From positions 1,685,120 to 1,749,119 of the forward strand of contig NZ_CP024866.1 in assembly GCF_004136015.1 (NCBI RefSeq): a stretch of DNA of 64,000 nucleotides. Reading direction: 5' to 3'. Source of the stretch: Pseudomonas sp. ACM7. GTDB lineage: Bacteria; Pseudomonadota; Gammaproteobacteria; Pseudomonadales; Pseudomonadaceae. Made by a program: the position numbers and the translations under genes. This document shows, one piece after another, positions 35,505 through 44,321 of the stretch (positions within the stretch are counted from its first letter, which is position 1; each line of letters starts with the position of its first letter). The notes under the pieces were generated by a model. That model was not told the DNA's origin and ran no database searches. It saw only the letters and a program-made list of their open reading frames with translations.

Positions 35505-38033
35505 GTGTTGAAGAAAACCCTGTTCCAGTTGCACTGGTTTTTCGGCATCAGCGCCGGACTGGTCCTGGCCCTGATGGGCATCACCGGGGCGACGGTGTCG
35601 TTTCAGGATGAAATCCTGCGCGCTCTGAACCCTTCTGTGTTGCAGGTCGAGAAGCAGGTCGCTGGCGTCCTGCCGCCCGCCGAACTGGTGGAAAAAATCG
35701 AGGGTGCCTCGGGCAAGAAAGTTTCGATGCTCTGGGTCGAGACTGACAGCGGAAACGCCGCGCGCGTGATCTTTACCCCGCCACCGGGCGAGCGCCGTGG
35801 GCAGATGCGCTACTTCGACCCATACACCGCCGAGTTCATGGGCGACGCCACTGGCCAGGACTTCTTCGGCCTGATGCTGCAACTGCACCGCTTCCTCGCC
35901 ATGGGCGATAGCGGTCGGCAGATCACCGGTGCCTGTACGCTGATACTGGTGTTCTTCTGCCTGTCCGGCCTTTACCTGCGCTGGCCGCGCCAGTGGAAAA
36001 GCTGGCGCGCCTGGCTGACCCTCGACTGGAAGAAAAAGGGCCGCAGCTTCAACTGGGATTTGCACTCCGTCGCCGGCACCTGGTGCCTGGTGTTTTACCT
36101 CCTGGCAGCGGTCACCGGGTTGTCCTGGTCCTATGAGTGGTACAACAAGGGCCTGACCCGATTGCTTTCCGACTCACCGCAGAACGAGCGCGTTCGCGGC
36201 GGTCGCGGCCCGGCGCCAAGCGGCCCGGCCCCCACCGCCGACTACGCCGCGATGTGGAGCAGCATCTACAGCGCCGCCGGTCCGGCACTGAGTGCCTACA
36301 ACATCCGCATGCCTCCCGTGGCCGGGCAGCCGGCAACCGTGTTCTACCTGTTGAACACCTCACCCCACGACCGTGCGCTGAACCAGATCACGCTGGACCC
36401 GGCGACCGGCATCGTCGCGCGGCATGATCGCTACAGCGACAAGAGCCTCAAGGCGCAACTGCTGACCAGCATTTACGCGCTGCACGTCGGCAGCTATTTC
36501 GGAATCATCGGGCGGATCATCCTGACGATCAGCGCGCTGACGATGCCGCTGTTTTTCGTCACTGGCTGGTTGTTGTACCTCGATCGTCGACGCAAGAAAA
36601 AGCAGATCAAGGATGCCCGCAAAGGCCTCGCACAACCGGGTAGCGACGCGCCTGCATGGCTGATCGGCTTCGCCAGCCAGAGCGGCTTTGCCGAGCAACT
36701 GGCGTGGCAGACCGCCGGGCAATTGCAGGCTGCGGGCCTGCCAGTGAAGGTTCAGCCGCTGGCGGACGTCAGCGAGCAAGACTTGCGTGATTCCAGCAAT
36801 GCGTTGTTCGTGGTCAGCACCTTCGGCGACGGCGAAGCGCCGGACAGCGCCCGGGGGTTTGAGCGCAAAGTGCTGGCCCGGACGTTGAGCCTGGAAAGCC
36901 TGAACTACGCCGTGCTGGGCCTCGGTGATCGGCAGTATCAACATTTCTGCGGTTTCGCTCGACGCTTGCACACATGGCTGGGCGAGCACGGCGGCAAGAC
37001 CCTGTTCGCCCCGGTGGAGGTCGACAGCGGCGACCCTTACGCCTTGCGTCACTGGCAGCAGCAACTGGGTCTGCTGACCGGACAGGCGCCCGTGGACACC
37101 TGGCAAGCACCAAGCTACGACAACTGGACCCTGACCCGCCGCGAACTGCTCAACCCTGACAGCACGGGTTCTGGTGTGTACTTGCTGGGCCTCACCGCCC
37201 CCACCACCAGCAGTTGGCTGGCCGGTGACCTGGTGGAAGTGTTGCCGCGCAATTGTCCGTGGACGATCGAACATTTCCTCGATGGCCTGGGCATTGACGG
37301 TCGCGCCACGGTTGCGCTCGGTGGCCTGTCACAACCGCTGGAGCAAGCCCTCGCCAGTCGACAACTGCCGGAAAACAGAGCTCACCTGGTCGGCCTGCAT
37401 GCCCAGGCGCTGGTGGATGCGCTGGTGCCCTTGGCCATGCGCGAATACTCCATCGCCTCGATCGCCGCCGATGGCGTACTTGAACTGATCGTACGTCAGG
37501 AACTGCATCCCGACGGCAGCCTGGGCGTCGGCTCCGGCTGGCTGACCGAACACGCCCCGGTGGGCGGCACCATCAGCCTGCGCGTACGGCGCAACAGCGG
37601 TTTCCACCTGCCGGTCGAGCCAGTGCCGATGATCCTGCTGGGCAACGGCACCGGCCTGGCCGGGCTGCGCAGTTTGCTCAAGGCGCGGATTGCCGATGGG
37701 CAGCAGCGTCATTGGCTGTTGTTCGGCGAACGCAATCGCGAGCATGACTATCTGTGGCGCGATGAGCTGGAAGACTGGTTGATTTCGGGCGATCTGGAGC
37801 GGCTGGACCTGGCGTTCTCGCGGGATCAGGCCGAGAAGATCTACGTACAGGATCGACTGCGCGAGTCGGCTGGGGAGTTGAAGAAGTGGCTGGCTGAGGG
37901 TGCGGTCATTTACATCTGCGGCAGCTTGCAAGGGATGGCTTCAGGCGTGGATCACGTGCTCAACGAAATACTCGGAATTGCAGAGGTCGACCGCCTGATC
38001 GAGCAAGGCCGCTACCGCCGCGACGTCTACTGA
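35505..38033 (+). CDS. piuB: PepSY membrane protein fused to flavodoxin/ferredoxin-NADP reductase (PiuB-like iron reductase)
   Basis: 842 residues from GTG 35505, placed by AAGGCGAG upstream; the ATG at 35436 lies in a non-coding leader. The N-terminal half is a PepSY-associated membrane module with four helices ([73 protein letters not shown]) and conserved His residues that may bind haem. The second half has flavodoxin FMN-binding ([45 protein letters not shown]), an FAD domain ([18 protein letters not shown]) and NADPH-binding ([30 protein letters not shown]). Likely moves electrons from NADPH across the membrane to reduce siderophore-bound iron. Downstream of piuA. Confidence 0.88.
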   Translation: MLKKTLFQLHWFFGISAGLVLALMGITGATVSFQDEILRALNPSVLQVEKQVAGVLPPAELVEKIEGASGKKVSMLWVETDSGNAARVIFTPPPGERRGQMRYFDPYTAEFMGDATGQDFFGLMLQLHRFLAMGDSGRQITGACTLILVFFCLSGLYLRWPRQWKSWRAWLTLDWKKKGRSFNWDLHSVAGTWCLVFYLLAAVTGLSWSYEWYNKGLTRLLSDSPQNERVRGGRGPAPSGPAPTADYAAMWSSIYSAAGPALSAYNIRMPPVAGQPATVFYLLNTSPHDRALNQITLDPATGIVARHDRYSDKSLKAQLLTSIYALHVGSYFGIIGRIILTISALTMPLFFVTGWLLYLDRRRKKKQIKDARKGLAQPGSDAPAWLIGFASQSGFAEQLAWQTAGQLQAAGLPVKVQPLADVSEQDLRDSSNALFVVSTFGDGEAPDSARGFERKVLARTLSLESLNYAVLGLGDRQYQHFCGFARRLHTWLGEHGGKTLFAPVEVDSGDPYALRHWQQQLGLLTGQAPVDTWQAPSYDNWTLTRRELLNPDSTGSGVYLLGLTAPTTSSWLAGDLVEVLPRNCPWTIEHFLDGLGIDGRATVALGGLSQPLEQALASRQLPENRAHLVGLHAQALVDALVPLAMREYSIASIAADGVLELIVRQELHPDGSLGVGSGWLTEHAPVGGTISLRVRRNSGFHLPVEPVPMILLGNGTGLAGLRSLLKARIADGQQRHWLLFGERNREHDYLWRDELEDWLISGDLERLDLAFSRDQAEKIYVQDRLRESAGELKKWLAEGAVIYICGSLQGMASGVDHVLNEILGIAEVDRLIEQGRYRRDVY

Positions 38034-38044
38034 CCCCCCACAAT

Positions 38045-38140
38045 CCCTGTGGGAGCGAGCTTGCTCGCGATGACGGTTTTACATTCAACAAATCTGTTGG
38101 CTGTTAGACCGTAATCGCGAGCAAGCTCGCTCCCACAGGG
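38045..38140. repeat. REP doublet between convergent piuB and phoD
   Basis: Inverted cores CTGTGGGAGCGAGCTTGCTCGCGATGACGG and complement. Fills the convergent gap and may terminate both transcripts. Confidence 0.9.
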
Positions 38141-38167
38141 GTCAGGTGTACAACTCTCGACTTCTTT

Positions 38168-39709
38168 TCACTCCGGCTGCAGCTTCTGCTCAAACACCCC
38201 AACCCCATCCAAATCCCGCAACACCACACTCATCTCCCCCGTCTGCCCATCAATATTCACCTCACCAAAAAACTGAAACCCGGCAAACGGCGAGGTGTTC
38301 TGTGCCGGTGGTGCTTTCTCGAACACCACCTCGGGACCAAAGGTCTTATCCAGCAAATCAGGCCCGAAACTCCCAGCATTCAAAGGCCCGGCGACAAACT
38401 CCCAGAACGGTTCGAAATCCTGAAACGCCGCACGGTCCGGATGGTAATGGTGCGCGGCGCAGTAATGTACATCCGCCGTCAACCAGACAAAATTGCGCAC
38501 CTGCTGCGCCCGCAGAAAACCCAACAATTCGGCGATTTCCAGTTCACGCCCCTGGGCCGGACCCGGATCGCCATTGGCCACGGCTTCCCAGCGCGCCACA
38601 CCGGGGCTGACCTCACCATCCGGTACGCCGAGGCCAATCGGCATATCAGCAGCGATGACTTTCCACTGGGCCTTGGAGGCCTTCAACTCACGTTTGAGCC
38701 AGTCCAGTTGTTCACGTCCAAGGAAAGGTTTAGCGGCCCCCAGGTTGTCGTCATTGGCCCCGCGATAACTGCGCATGTCGAGCACGAACACATCGAGCAA
38801 CGGACCGTAACCGAGCTTGCGATAAATCCGCCCGCCACCATCGGCGCTCTGCAACCGCATCGGTGCGTATTCAAGCCAGGCCTGACGCGCGCGATCGACC
38901 AGGCTGTGGATATCTTTGCTCTTGTAGCGATCATCCAACTGCTTGCCCGGCGACCAGTTGTTCACCACTTCATGGTCGTCCCATTGCCAGATCTGCGGGA
39001 CCTCGGCGTTGAAGCGGCGGATGTTTTCGTCCATCAGGTTGTAGCGGTAATTGCCGCGATAGTCGTCGAGGGTTTCGGCGACTTTGCTCTTGGCTTCAGT
39101 GGTGATGTTGCGCCACACGCGGCCGCTCTCTGTGGTGAGCTGCGCAGGTACGGGGCCGTCGGCGTAGATGGTGTCGCCGCTGTGGATAAAGAAGTCCGGC
39201 AGGCGCAAACGCATGGCTTCGTAGATGCGCATGCCGCCGATGTCCGGGTTGATGCCGAAGCCCTGGCCCGCAGTGTCGCCACTCCAGACGAAACGGATGT
39301 CGCGACGGGTTTGCGGCACGCTGCGCAGATGGCCGAACCAGGGTTCGCTGGCGACGCCGCTCTGGGCGTCTTCGAAGTGCACGCGGTAGAAAATCGCCTG
39401 GTCGGCGGGCAGGCCAGTGAGTTCGACGCGGGCAGTGAAATCGGTATTGGAGACGGCCAATGGCGAGACAAAACGACGGGGGTTGCTGAACAGGCTGCGG
39501 GTGTCCCACTCCACCACCATTCGCGCCGGACGATCACATCGGCTCCAGATCATCGCCCGATCGCCCAGCACGTCGCCAGACTGCACGCCATCGGTGAGTT
39601 GCGGACGATCCTTGACCGAGGCAATCACCGCCGGCGCCAGGCCTGGCAACAACAGCCCGGCACCGACGGCTTGTATGACACGACGGCGACCGAGGTCGAA
39701 TTCACTCAT
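38168..39709 (-). CDS. phoD: Alkaline phosphatase D family phosphodiesterase
   Basis: 513 residues starting MSEFDLGRRRVIQAVGAGLL, ATG preceded by GGGAGAGCACC; the open frame upstream runs through a REP and is rejected. Twin-arginine signal GRRRVIQ with hydrophobic h-region (AGLLLPGLAPAVIA), so export is by Tat. PhoD N-terminal beta domain (GVQSGDVLGDRAMIWSRCDR), then the metallophosphatase core: RFVWSGDTAGQ, FFIHSGDTIYADGP, QIWQWDDHEVVNNW, WLTADVHYCAAHHYHPDRA. The family hydrolyses phosphate mono- and diesters in the periplasm using Fe(III)/Ca. Complete length. Phosphate regulation is not evident from the short leader, where I see no clear Pho box. Confidence 0.93.
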   Translation of the reverse strand: MSEFDLGRRRVIQAVGAGLLLPGLAPAVIASVKDRPQLTDGVQSGDVLGDRAMIWSRCDRPARMVVEWDTRSLFSNPRRFVSPLAVSNTDFTARVELTGLPADQAIFYRVHFEDAQSGVASEPWFGHLRSVPQTRRDIRFVWSGDTAGQGFGINPDIGGMRIYEAMRLRLPDFFIHSGDTIYADGPVPAQLTTESGRVWRNITTEAKSKVAETLDDYRGNYRYNLMDENIRRFNAEVPQIWQWDDHEVVNNWSPGKQLDDRYKSKDIHSLVDRARQAWLEYAPMRLQSADGGGRIYRKLGYGPLLDVFVLDMRSYRGANDDNLGAAKPFLGREQLDWLKRELKASKAQWKVIAADMPIGLGVPDGEVSPGVARWEAVANGDPGPAQGRELEIAELLGFLRAQQVRNFVWLTADVHYCAAHHYHPDRAAFQDFEPFWEFVAGPLNAGSFGPDLLDKTFGPEVVFEKAPPAQNTSPFAGFQFFGEVNIDGQTGEMSVVLRDLDGVGVFEQKLQPE

Positions 39710-39791
39710 GGTGCTCTCCCTGAAAAGGAAAACTAAAGCATGGCTCGATGACTCAGGCATGACACAGAAATCTGCCAGTACAGCAGATCCC

Positions 39792-39882
39792 TTGTGGGAG
39801 CGGGCTTGCTCGCGAAAGCGGTCTAGCAGCCAACATATTTGTTGAATGCCAATCCGTCTTCGCGAGCAAGCCCGCTCCCACA
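39792..39882. repeat. REP doublet, left copy of the cassette-flanking direct repeat
   Basis: Inverted REP cores with loop CAACATATTTGTTGAATG. From 39758 to about 39882 this segment is nearly the same as 42422 to 42558 in direct orientation (shared CATGACACAGAAATCTGCCA, then REP core, then the same loop). Weaker similarity extends left to about 39739. Confidence 0.9.
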
Positions 39883-39893
39883 ATATCCGGCGA

Positions 39894-40199
39894 CTAGCCG
39901 GGCGGATCGAGATTATCCAGCACACGGTTCACCGCCAGTTCTCCCAACATGATCGACTGCTGAATCCCCAACATCGTGTTGCATTGCGATCCTTGCAGAT
40001 ACCTCGCGAAGTCACTTGCCATGACATTCGCTGATGCCAGCGATTCACAGGCGTATTCCAGCAACGTCCGGTTGTCGGTTTCGGGGGCAATGAAGAAGAT
40101 TTTGCTGGGTGTGCGCTGGGTCTGGTTGATGGTTGCAGCGCTGGGATCGGATGGAGCGGCCGGATCGGTATCCGGCGGGTTTGGCGTAGGTTTGAACAT
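39894..40199 (-). CDS. DUF6124 (DUF3077-like) family small protein
   Basis: 101 residues starting MFKPTPNPPDTDPAAPSDPS. After a Pro-rich disordered N-terminus comes the conserved helical part: KIFFIAPETDNRTLLEYACE, SLASANVMASDFA and MLGIQQSIMLGELAVNRVLD. This family is common and multi-copy in Pseudomonas and has no assigned function; the helical repeat is reminiscent of small scaffold or sensor proteins. No signal peptide or membrane helix. The ATG is preceded only by GGACCCCAAATA, a weak ribosome-binding site, and by a strongly structured leader (40200-40330) that may regulate translation. Confidence 0.8.
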   Translation of the reverse strand: MFKPTPNPPDTDPAAPSDPSAATINQTQRTPSKIFFIAPETDNRTLLEYACESLASANVMASDFARYLQGSQCNTMLGIQQSIMLGELAVNRVLDNLDPPG

Positions 40200-40207
40200 T
40201 ATTTGGG

Positions 40208-40330
40208 GTCCTATACGTGAGAGCTACCACCGCCTCTCTACTAATAAGAAGAGGTGGCAGCTGTGCGCAGGTTAGTAGACCGGGGACCCAGGAAGCCGGC
40301 GCGCCCGAGGGCGCCCTACGCACAGCCACC
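40208..40330 (-). promoter_or_regulatory. Structured leader with two mutually exclusive stems before the DUF6124 gene
   Basis: Reading the minus strand, segment A (40330-40319, GGTGGCTGTGCG) pairs with the front of segment B (40267-40253, CGCACAGCTGCCACC) in a 12-bp helix with a 3-base bulge. B can instead pair with segment C (40231-40222, GGTGGTAGCT) as AGCTGCCACC/GGTGGTAGCT, a 10-bp hairpin extended by CCTCT/AGAGG. A-B and B-C cannot coexist, and C lies about 23-32 bases before the ATG. A GC-rich inner domain (GTAGACCGG...CTAC) fills the A-B loop. The arrangement resembles an attenuator or riboswitch-type switch. Confidence 0.5.
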
Positions 40331-40664
40331 ATAAAGTACAGGGATGGGATACCTGACTGTCTGATGCGCTATACGCCATGGGAAACCACGGGCTACTAAA
40401 CCCGATCACTGATGGGCAGTGACGAGAATCAAGTTACCGACGACCCTCAAGGCGCACAAGCCGGCGGATTCTGGCGCAGTTGTAGGCAACGACGCAACGT
40501 CGTGTAGCCCCAGGACGACGGCATTTTGATGCAAAACATCGCGGCTCCCGGCCCTATCAAGAAATAGGAAATTTCAGCGCCAAATTTGGGAAGCGTCCTA
40601 ACGCCAGCCCTGAGCGAGCCAAGTAGGTTCAAGGCTTCCCAGCCACACTCAGAACAGGACGCCT
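40331..40664. other. Upstream region of the bacteriocin gene
   Basis: Together with the leader this makes a 465-base gap. CGACGCAACGTCG (about 40493-40505) is an imperfect palindrome in a stretch of GTTG/CAAC motifs. I cannot identify a LexA box or a full PrtN P-box. AGGACGCCT before ATG 40665 is the ribosome-binding site. Confidence 0.4.
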
Positions 40665-41870
40665 ATGGCTCGCAACAAGGACATCCCCCAAGTCTGGGAG
40701 CATGGCGGTGGTGGCGGCGGATCGGGCATCGGATACCGTTACCTGAGAGACATGACCCCAACCGAGCTCGCCGAGCGTAAGGCGAGGCAAAAGCCCTACG
40801 ACGCCATGCTCGCCCGGCAACAGGCCTATGAAGATCGCATCTTCAAAGAAGTCGAACAGAGCAAACAGTTCGCCACACGAGGCTGCGTATTCGCCAAAAG
40901 CTGCAACCTCCCCGACGGCGTCATCAATCACGACAACCCCGCCGGTTTTGTCCCCGTCGAGAAACTGGCTGACTACGGGTTGTGGGCCGTGCTTGGCACC
41001 GGCGCAGCAATCACCGCCGAAGGGAGTCCCTTGAAACTGGTGGGAGGCTCAGCAACAGGCGGTGCCATTGCCCAACGTCTCGGCGGTTCTCTTGCACTGC
41101 GTCTACTAACAGGATCAGCCGTTGTGGCGACTGGTGCAGCGGTCGGGACAGTTGCGCTATTAATGCCGAACACCAGCCTTTCACCCGACAGCGCCTTCTA
41201 CAAAAACGAGCAATACGCGGCGCTGGAGGCGGGGCGAACCCGTGTGCGCATCAACGTGAAGACATTGCCGGATAGCTCAGTCAACGCTTACGGCTTTTAC
41301 ACAGGCGGGAAAAAAGACTGGGAGTTTGTCCCGGTTATCAAGGCCACTCAAGAAGGCGAGAAGTTTGTTGCTGACATCGGTAACGGGATTGGCCTGACTT
41401 GGACGCCAGCAGCGAATCCAGACGTTGTACTAGGAATTCCTGCATTGGAAGGCGCCCCGCAACTACCGTCTGTATGGGTGTACCCGCCCACCGAGCAAGC
41501 CAATAAAGCACTAGTGAACCCCGAGCATCCGCCCGAGTATCAGGATGCGATCATCTGGTTCCCTGCAGATGCTGGACTTGAGCCGATCTATATTGTTCTG
41601 AGTGTGCCTGGAGACTACAAATACCGCCCTGCTCCTACGACACTCCCGGCTTTTCCAGATATAAAACCTGCTCCGTTAAAAACTTCAGTGCGTGGTGGTG
41701 GTAAAAAACGTCGGCGATGGAAAGATCCCTCAGGAAGGATTTATGAGTGGGACTCGCAACATGGCACCGTTGAGATGTACACCAAGCAAGGAAAACACCT
41801 TGGGGAGTACGACCCGCAAACAGGGGAGCAAACCAAGCCAGCTGACCCGTCTAGGAAAGTAGAAAAATGA
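40665..41870 (+). CDS. S-type pyocin-like bacteriocin with colicin E3-type rRNase domain
   Basis: 401 residues. The N-terminus is a Gly-rich linker (EHGGGGGGSGIGYRYL), followed by a Cys pair (GCVFAKSC, residues about 70-80), a Gly/Ala-rich hydrophobic region (GSAVVATGAAVGTVALLMPN) and a pyocin-S translocation-type domain (about 170-330, DAIIWFPADAGLEPIYIVLS). The last 60 residues match the colicin E3 rRNase: RRRWKDPSGRIYEWDSQHG. The catalytic triad appears as Asp363, His366 and Glu370 (colicin E3 D510/H513/E517). E3 cuts 16S rRNA in the decoding centre. The protein is much shorter than typical S pyocins (over 600 aa) and lacks an obvious receptor-binding domain. Its stop overlaps the next gene by ATGA. 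Confidence 0.9.
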   Translation: MARNKDIPQVWEHGGGGGGSGIGYRYLRDMTPTELAERKARQKPYDAMLARQQAYEDRIFKEVEQSKQFATRGCVFAKSCNLPDGVINHDNPAGFVPVEKLADYGLWAVLGTGAAITAEGSPLKLVGGSATGGAIAQRLGGSLALRLLTGSAVVATGAAVGTVALLMPNTSLSPDSAFYKNEQYAALEAGRTRVRINVKTLPDSSVNAYGFYTGGKKDWEFVPVIKATQEGEKFVADIGNGIGLTWTPAANPDVVLGIPALEGAPQLPSVWVYPPTEQANKALVNPEHPPEYQDAIIWFPADAGLEPIYIVLSVPGDYKYRPAPTTLPAFPDIKPAPLKTSVRGGGKKRRRWKDPSGRIYEWDSQHGTVEMYTKQGKHLGEYDPQTGEQTKPADPSRKVEK

Positions 41871-42097
41871 AACACGTAATAGAGGTCTTCGACAGACACA
41901 GTGAGGAACTTCTCCTGAGTGTGGAAATACCCAAAAGCCGTCACGAAGAGCTAGCAAAACTAATGGATTGGCAAACACCAGAGGATGAGTTTGATGGCTA
42001 CGACCTTTCTCCAGAACAAGTGCAAACACTTGAAACCTGGACTGGCAAGATCCTGGGAGACGCAAACCACATCGTGCAGTTGGTGTGCGTTGATTGA
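41867..42097 (+). CDS. Presumed immunity protein 1
   Basis: 76 residues, ATG overlapping the bacteriocin stop codon (ATGA), the standard arrangement for co-translated immunity genes. Small and acidic (start MKHVIEVFDRHSEELLLSVE, then GYDLSPEQVQTLETWTGKIL), as needed to neutralise the basic rRNase domain. It does not look like the classical colicin E3 immunity protein and may belong to the DUF7683-type small proteins I associate with Pseudomonas bacteriocins. The next gene is a diverged relative. Function is inferred from position, size and charge. Confidence 0.75.
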   Translation: MKHVIEVFDRHSEELLLSVEIPKSRHEELAKLMDWQTPEDEFDGYDLSPEQVQTLETWTGKILGDANHIVQLVCVD

Positions 42098-42111
42098 TTT
42101 ACTCCACCGCC

Positions 42112-42354
42112 ATGAAATACGAACTGAAGTTTCAGATTTACGGAATACCTGAAAACGATGACTTGGCTGTATTCGAGATGGATTTGTCCCGGTCCATTAC
42201 AACGGATGCCCTGAAGCCAATAATGGCTTGGCATGAAGAAGAGGATGCCATGGCAAGCCATCGACTATCCGCCAAGCAGGTTACAGCCATTGAGAATCTC
42301 GCAATGATTGAACTCCCCAAGGAACTAATGCTGTATCTCAGCAGCTACGAGTGA
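42112..42354 (+). CDS. Presumed immunity protein 2 (paralogue)
   Basis: 80 residues from ATG 42112; a TTG at 42094 overlapping the previous stop is an alternative start, and neither has a strong ribosome-binding site. The pattern L-x2-IM-x-W ... LS-x2-QV-x2-IE in ALKPIMAWHEEEDAMASHRL and SAKQVTAIENLAMIELPKEL parallels LAKLMDWQTPEDEFDGYDLS/PEQVQTLETW in the first gene, so the two arose by duplication. Acidic and soluble. It may protect against the same bacteriocin or a related one from competitors. Confidence 0.65.
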   Translation: MKYELKFQIYGIPENDDLAVFEMDLSRSITTDALKPIMAWHEEEDAMASHRLSAKQVTAIENLAMIELPKELMLYLSSYE

Positions 42355-42453
42355 GCCTTGAATGGCGCGCAACTCAGGGCCTGGATTTAAAGAAAAATGC
42401 AGCATGGCGACGTTACCGGGACATGACACAGAAATCTGCCAACACAGCAGACC

Positions 42454-42560
42454 CTTGTGGGAGCGGCGGTGCGGCGATCCGACTTGCTCGCGAAAGCGGC
42501 CTGACAGCCAACATATTTGTTGAATGTCAGTCCGTCATCGCGAGCAAGCTCGCTCCCACA
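42454..42560. repeat. REP doublet, right copy of the cassette-flanking direct repeat, with extra segment
   Basis: Left arm GTGGGAGCGG-CGGTGCGGCGATCCGA-CTTGCTCGCGAA as at 19661, right arm a standard REP. Preceded by CATGACACAGAAATCTGCCA at 42422, identical to the stretch before the REP at 39792. It abuts the fruA stop codon and may terminate transcription. Confidence 0.9.
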
Positions 42561-42570
42561 GGGTTTGGTG

Positions 42571-44310
42571 TCAGGCGCTGACTGGCTCTATTGCCAGCTC
42601 AACGACTTCCGGCCGCTTGAGCACCGCATACGCCACCGCTGTCAGCAGACTCCCGGCCACAATCGCCAGCAGATACAACAGCGCATGGTTGATCGCATTC
42701 GGGATCGCCAGCACGAACAATCCGCCGTGCGGCGCCATCAGTTTGCAGCCGAAATACATCGACAACGCACCGGTCAGCGCACCACCGGCAATGCTCGCCG
42801 GGATCACCCGCAGTGGGTCTTTCGCGGCAAACGGAATCGCGCCTTCGGAGATGAAGCACAACCCCAAAACCAACGCGGCCTTACCGGCCTCGCGTTCAGC
42901 CTGGGCGAACTTGCGTCGGGCAATAAACGTGGCGATGCCAAGACCAATCGGCGGCACCATGCCGGCCGCCATGGTCGCGGCCATCGGTGCATAACTTTGC
43001 GACGCCAGCAGCCCCACCGAGAACGCATACGCGGCTTTGTTGATCGGCCCGCCAAGGTCGACGCACATCATCCCGCCCAGCAATACACCGAGCAGAATCG
43101 CGTTGGTGGTGCCCATGCTGTCGAGGAAGTGCGTGAGCCCTGCGAGCATCCCCGCCACCGGTTTACCGACCACGTAGATCATCACCAGACCGGTGAACAG
43201 ACTCGCCAGCAGTGGGATGATCAGGATCGGTTTCAATGCTTCAAGACTTTGCGGCAAGCGCGCATAACGGTTGATCGCCTGCGCCGCGTAACCGGCGATG
43301 AAACCGGCAATGATCCCGCCGATAAAACCGGCGCCCAAGGTGCTTGCCAGCAGACCGCCAATCATCCCCGGCGCCAGGCCCGGACGGTCGGCGATCGAGT
43401 AGGCGATATAACCCGCCAGCAGCGGCACCATCAGCTTGAACGCGGTCTCGCCGCCAATCTGCATCAGCGCCGCCGCCAATGTGCCCGGCTCCTTGAACGC
43501 CGTAATGCCGAACACGAACGACAAGGCGATCATCAGACCGCCCGCCACCACCATCGGCAGCATGAACGACACGCCGGTCAGCAGGTGCTTGTAGACACCG
43601 GTTTTCTCTTGCTTGGCCGGGCCTTTGGCGCCGGTCGATGCGGTTTCCTGCGTGCCTTCGGCCAACGCTTTGTTCAGCGTCGCCTCGGCTTGTTTGAGGG
43701 CGATTCCAGTGCCGCAACGGTAAATCTTCTTGCCGGCGAAACGCTCGGTGGCGACTTCGATATCGCAGGCCAGCAGCACCACGTCCGCATCGGCAATTAC
43801 CGCTGCACTCAGCGGATTGCGCGCACCGACCGAGCCCTGGGTTTCCACTTGCAGGTCGTAGCCCAGACGCTTGGCCGCTTGCTGCAAGGCTTCAGCGGCC
43901 ATGAACGTGTGAGCGACGCCGGTCGGACACGCGGTAATCGCGACCAGGCGCGGGGCGTTTTTTACGGGGGCGGCAGGCTCGGCCACAGCTTCGGGGGCAA
44001 CGTAAACCTGAGCCTCTTCAGCACCGCGACGCAGCACCGCTTCAACCTCTTGCAGGGCTTGCGCCGGGGTACTTTGGAACACCCGCTTGCCGACGAATCG
44101 CGACATATCCACCGGCGCACTGGTCACCAGCAATACCCACTCGGCCGCCTCGATCGTGGCCGCCGACAATTGGCGTTCAGGGTGCGCGGCATCGTTGACT
44201 TCGACACTGGTGCTCCAGCCCTGACGCTGGGCCGCCGCATCAAGCAAACGGGCACACAGCACACTGGTGACCATACCGTTCGGGCAGGCCGTAACAATGG
44301 CTAACTTCAT
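42571..44310 (-). CDS. fruA: PTS fructose transporter, EIIBC component
   Basis: 579 residues starting MKLAIVTACPNGMVTSVLCA at 44310. An open extension to 44724 is a shadow of fruK. Two EIIB-like domains: an N-terminal one with Cys9 (TACPNG), and the second with Cys128 (ITACPTGVAHTFMAAEAL), the canonical phospho-Cys site. EIIC (from about residue 230) has about eight to ten membrane helices (e.g. HLLTGVSFMLPMVVAGGLMI, GFIGGIIAGFIAGYAAQAIN). Transports and phosphorylates fructose to fructose-1-phosphate using phosphate from FruB. Last gene of fruBKA, 11 bases after fruK. Confidence 0.95.
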   Translation of the reverse strand: MKLAIVTACPNGMVTSVLCARLLDAAAQRQGWSTSVEVNDAAHPERQLSAATIEAAEWVLLVTSAPVDMSRFVGKRVFQSTPAQALQEVEAVLRRGAEEAQVYVAPEAVAEPAAPVKNAPRLVAITACPTGVAHTFMAAEALQQAAKRLGYDLQVETQGSVGARNPLSAAVIADADVVLLACDIEVATERFAGKKIYRCGTGIALKQAEATLNKALAEGTQETASTGAKGPAKQEKTGVYKHLLTGVSFMLPMVVAGGLMIALSFVFGITAFKEPGTLAAALMQIGGETAFKLMVPLLAGYIAYSIADRPGLAPGMIGGLLASTLGAGFIGGIIAGFIAGYAAQAINRYARLPQSLEALKPILIIPLLASLFTGLVMIYVVGKPVAGMLAGLTHFLDSMGTTNAILLGVLLGGMMCVDLGGPINKAAYAFSVGLLASQSYAPMAATMAAGMVPPIGLGIATFIARRKFAQAEREAGKAALVLGLCFISEGAIPFAAKDPLRVIPASIAGGALTGALSMYFGCKLMAPHGGLFVLAIPNAINHALLYLLAIVAGSLLTAVAYAVLKRPEVVELAIEPVSA

Positions 44311-44321
44311 GACAAACCCTC

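Noticed and set aside
40045..40332. 95-codon minus-strand ORF overlapping the DUF6124 leader
   Set aside because: Its sequence follows the structured leader and it overlaps the start of the real gene in another frame; no ribosome-binding site.
40331..40664. LexA or PrtN box upstream of the bacteriocin
   Set aside because: I searched for CTG-N10-CAG and repeated ATTG-N-GT motifs and found none convincing.
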